From Nyssa sinensis (lineage: Eukaryota; Streptophyta; Magnoliopsida; Cornales; Nyssaceae): a stretch of DNA of 64,000 nt. Under the pieces are notes generated by a model, which had not been told where the DNA came from, made no database searches, and was given only the letters and a program-made list of their open reading frames with translations. Position numbers and translations under genes: made by a program. Position 1 is the first letter of the stretch, and each line of letters begins with the position of its first letter. The stretch is from positions 40,229,706-40,293,705 of the forward strand of contig CM018046.1 in assembly GCA_008638375.1 (NCBI GenBank), given 5' to 3'. This document shows positions 60,601-64,000 of the stretch, piece by piece.

Positions 60601-60756
60601 CAGGGCGGATCTAGACAGAAGAGCTTGGGGAGGGGCAAAAATATAAATTTTGAAATTTAAGAAGGTTTTGTATAGAAATATAAAAAAAATTTGAAGGGGG
60701 GGGGGGGGGGGGGGGCTTGCCCCTAAGTTCCGAGCCTTAAGTTTATGCATCCCTGT
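60601..60756. mobile_element. 156-bp hAT-type MITE with a long G tract
   Basis: It begins CAGGGCGGATCTAGACAG and ends TATGCATCCCTG, with inverted CAGGG termini. The flanks CTTTTAGT and TTTAGACT suggest a blurred 8-bp duplication. A run of about 20 G lies at 60697-60715. Confidence 0.65.
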
Positions 60757-61290
60757 TTAGACTCAGCTTAACTTCAGGTGTGATAATTGTCACAAAGAAA
60801 ATGAAATATAAATAATATAGTGACATATATGAATTAATGACTTCAAAAATGGTTCAACCTTGTTATATTATGAAAGTTCAACAAAAATTACTGATGAACA
60901 ACAGCTTTAATGCTGCAATGATTTTTTGAGTTCTGTCAAGTTCTAAAGATTAATGCATTAGTCTTCATCGTGAAATAGAATGATTTTGGGAAACTGAATT
61001 GCTTAGAGCTATCAAAACAGCTTCCTTTTGAGAAACTATGCAACACTGGTCTGTTCGATTTCCTTGTTTGACTATAGGAAATTAACTTGTTTTGTAAAGT
61101 ATGCAACATTGGCTTTTTCAATTTCCTTGTTTGGCTATAGAAAATTAACTTGGTTTATTTAAAATCATTTAACATTCTTAATAGGCAGTATATAGTTAAA
61201 ATAGGTCTGTCTAGCAAGAAGATTTCTCTGACTCCCTCTTGATTTTGGCAAGAAAACTTGGCATTTGGCTGCTTTACATGGATGGTTTTA
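60757..61290. other. intergenic, no feature recognised
   Basis: AT-rich sequence. CTATGCAACACTGG / GTATGCAACATTGG with TTTCCTTGTTTG following is repeated at about 61035-61060 and 61100-61125. No coding signal. Confidence 0.6.
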
Positions 61291-61296
61291 CACAAT

Positions 61297-61585
61297 TCAT
61301 GAAAGGGTAATGCCATTGTAAGCTCAAACTCACATGAGACAAGTTGTTTTGACCATTAGATGGTCTCGGGATTGAATTTTTATTTATCTCAATCACAATT
61401 CATGAAAGCGTAATGCTATTATAAGTTCAAGCTCATATGAGATAAGTTATTTTAACCATTAGATAGTCTTAGGATTGAGTTTTTATTTATCTCAACGACT
61501 TTATCTTTATTTTCTAAGTTATCTAATGGTTAAAACACCATGTTTTATATGAGCTCGAGTTTACAATAGCATTACCATGAATGAA
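61297..61585. mobile_element. foldback-type MITE with a duplicated left arm
   Basis: The left arm (CATGAAAGGGTAATGCCATT ... ACCATTAGATGGTCT) occurs twice in tandem, at 61299 and 61402. The right arm (TAATGGTTAAAAC ... CAATAGCATTACCATGAATG) is its inverse at 61514-61581. The target duplication is unclear. Confidence 0.7.
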
Positions 61586-62310
61586 ATACATCATCTCCAT
61601 CATGAAAGTCAGCAATAAATTCTATTTGTCTTTCTTCCCACTGCAGAAATGTTTGGAAGAATTAATGAGTACCATGTTCTTGGGTTGATCAAGTTGTGTA
61701 GGTGTAGCTCGTTGAACTCTGTCCAACCTCTTTGATGGTGACTTTGTATGAATATATGTATGACTTCAGTTGGCTATTTTGTATGAAGCATTATCACATT
61801 GAACTAAGCTACCTAAATTAACTCATCTCTACATGACTACTGATGTAAGAATCTGATCTCTTGTTTAATTTATTAATTTAAATGCAGGGTGATAGATTAT
61901 ATGTTTTTGTGAGGGGTAACTTTCAAAACGTAAGCCTTAAGCACCCTTTTTTTTTTTTTTTATTTGCAGGAGGAAAATTCTGATTCTTATTAATGTTCAA
62001 ATCTCTATCTCTCAAACCCTACCATGTGGTCCTTATTGCAATTTGTGAGCCCAAATTACATGGAGAAGTGTATTTTCCTTTTTTTTCTTTCTCCAAAGTA
62101 ATTTTATACAAGAAAGAGTCTTAAAACATTTAAGAGGAAAAGAAAGAAGAAAATATGTGGCTTTCCATTATGTGGATGGGAAATTGTTAATGTAAGAGAG
62201 CCAAACTGACTTGCAAAGTTGAAAAGGTTTGGTTTGAGGATTGCTTTTAACAGCCAGCTGACATTGTAGGAAAAAAGTCTACTGGTATAGTAGTATGAAG
62301 AAGTTCAGCG

Positions 62311-62354
<44 letters not shown>

Positions 62355-63487
62355 ATATATTTCAAACTAGAGCACTATCACATGATATCATTCATGTCAC
62401 GTTTTTCTTCATTCTACTTTATCTCTGAACTGTTTTTTTTTTTCACATTGAGATTGAGTGGGATAAGAGCATTTTAATGTTAAAAATTATTTGCTTCGTG
62501 TTAAAGCTAAATTTTAATAGTGTAATAATATTAAAATGTTATATTTTGACATTTCTATTTCGATGCTACCGGAGGGGAGCACATGAGGCTGTTGTTTTTA
62601 CTTTGTATTATTTGGTAATGCTGAAATTGAACTCTTTCAACCTATGGAGACAGTAGCTCAGGCCGAGAGCTTCACCCATGTGTTTGACCTACCCGGCTTA
62701 TATATGTTCTGTCTCTATAATTCTGTTCATATAGCGCACTAATGCGAGCCTGCTTGCATCCATTAACTTTGGTGTGATTTCGAACATAAAAATATTCCTT
62801 GCATGGCTCAGGCTCACAAAAGATGATGATGATACATATGGTTCTCAAAGCGTATTTGGCAAAACATACGTGAGGGAGAAAACTCCAGTGGACCGGCCGG
62901 CTTGAGCTTAAAGTCCATTATAAAAAAAGTTTAGTAGGATCAGAAGAGTCGATTCAAAGTACAAAAAATCGTTTTAAATTTTACTTTAAAAAAACAAAGG
63001 CACAAATTTTATGTATATATAATATTATTAAATTAGAAGTAATTTTACAAAAGATTTTAAATTTTATGTATTTACAGTATAATTAATTTAGAAGTCTGGT
63101 TAGTTATAATATAATCAACTTGAAAGTTTGAATTAATAAAAATTTAACTTTACAAAAAAAAGTCTCATAAGATTTTATGAAAAAACTTAATTATTTTAAT
63201 AGGGTTTTATTCCTATTGCACTCTAATATTTTATTATTACTTATTTAAATAAAAAAATTTATGTCAATACTTTATCATTTGAATTTTATTTAATATATAA
63301 CTCTTGTTGAAAAATAATTAAATTTTATATTACAAAAATAAAAATAATATATATATATATTTATACACGAAACAAAGTAAAAAATTAAATTAATATTTAA
63401 AAAACTATTCTCCCTATGTGAGGACCCTATAATTGCCATGCATGATTGTTTGGATCTGTAAGCTTAATGCGTTTCGAGGAGTTCAAC
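61586..63487. other. intergenic, no gene recognised
   Basis: AT-rich, with an (AT)n run at about 62309-62352. Short open frames lack motifs. No element boundaries were found. Confidence 0.6.
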
Positions 63488-64000
63488 TGTAATACCCCGA
63501 CCCAAAATGGCACGAATATCGAGGCAGTCGGGTCGGGCAACACTATATCAATTGTACTTAGAGCCGTTTAAGCCTATATTTTATGAAAATCGTATATACG
63601 TGTATATACGAAGATATATATATATATATATTTGTGTGTATTAAATGAGTATATATTATGTATTTATACATTATTATAATATAGGATATATATATATATT
63701 GTATATAAAATAAAAATATCAAAACTAACCCCACCTAACCTATACCTATAGGTATGGAGAGGGGTATGGGAGAAATCAGAAAATCATGAAGGAGGGCATG
63801 GTCAGCCATGCTTTGTTGAGTGTGGATGGGGCAAAGAAATATAAATATATATTTTATATGAAAGTGTATATACACTTCTTTGTGTGGGAGTGAGGAAATC
63901 AGAGAGAGAGTGTGACAGTCTCCATATCCAGGTGGCCAAGCCACTGATTATAGGCTCGGTTGAAGAAGAATTAGAGAGTGAGAAAGCAGTAGAGAGAGAA
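63488..64000 (-). mobile_element. start of another large LTR, cut by the window end
   Basis: From TGTAATACCCCGACCCAAAA it follows the LTR at 38449 closely for about 80 bp (CACGAATATCGAGG, AGTCGGGTC, CAACACTATATCAATTGTAC), then more loosely with AT microsatellites. It has the same orientation as that copy. Whether it is solo or part of a full element lies outside the window. Confidence 0.85.

Noticed and set aside
1..64000. CRISPR arrays, operons, phage or plasmid features
   Set aside because: None are present; composition, introns and transposons are those of a plant nuclear genome.

Overview
The window is nuclear DNA of a flowering plant, most likely a woody eudicot; the species cannot be named from the sequence. 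The evidence is a plastid-targeted enzyme gene with GT-AG introns, plant-type retroelements and a plastid rRNA fragment. It is AT-rich and dominated by transposable elements. No bacterial features, CRISPR array or gene cluster were seen.

Left half (about 2.2-31.4 kb, minus strand): a single gene of about 29 kb for plastidial pyruvate kinase of the beta-2/PKP3 type. I rebuilt 12 coding exons (31044-31265 down to 2171-2404), all with usable GT-AG borders. They give about 572 residues if one extra base in exon 10 is ignored and the protein ends at the family-typical C terminus. Three oddities affect it. A one-base excess in exon 10 shifts the frame, the metal-binding Asp of the A-R-G-D-L-G motif is Glu, and the C-terminal frame runs past the expected end. 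Its introns hold several old LINE fragments, hAT-type elements, a TRIM array carrying a piece of plastid 23S rRNA in its primer-binding site, and local tandem duplications. A TATA box and a G-box lie just upstream of exon 1.

Middle (31.7-58.3 kb): transposon territory, with many insertions provable from target-site duplications (TSDs). First comes a degenerate hAT-like remnant, then a 4.6-kb Ty1/copia element (32263-36860) with near-identical LTRs but a broken polyprotein. Next is a Mutator-like element (37884-43146) carrying a Ty3 reverse transcriptase fragment expanded into a 116-bp tandem array, into which a 3.5-kb solo LTR was inserted. Further on are a second large solo LTR (45924-49409) and a smaller solo LTR split by a MITE (49879-50872). 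Last is a deleted Ty3/gypsy element (52952-58249) with a third large solo LTR nested in its 5' LTR.

Right end (58.3-64 kb): an intact single-exon gene (58864-59931, plus strand) for a plant-specific protein of unknown function. It is followed by a small hAT-type MITE, a foldback repeat, and the first 513 bp of another large LTR running out of the window.

No new multi-gene system is visible. The points most worth a second look are the decay signs in the pyruvate kinase gene, the 23S rRNA piece at a TRIM primer-binding site, the nested element in the Mutator-like transposon, and the non-TG/CA copia element.
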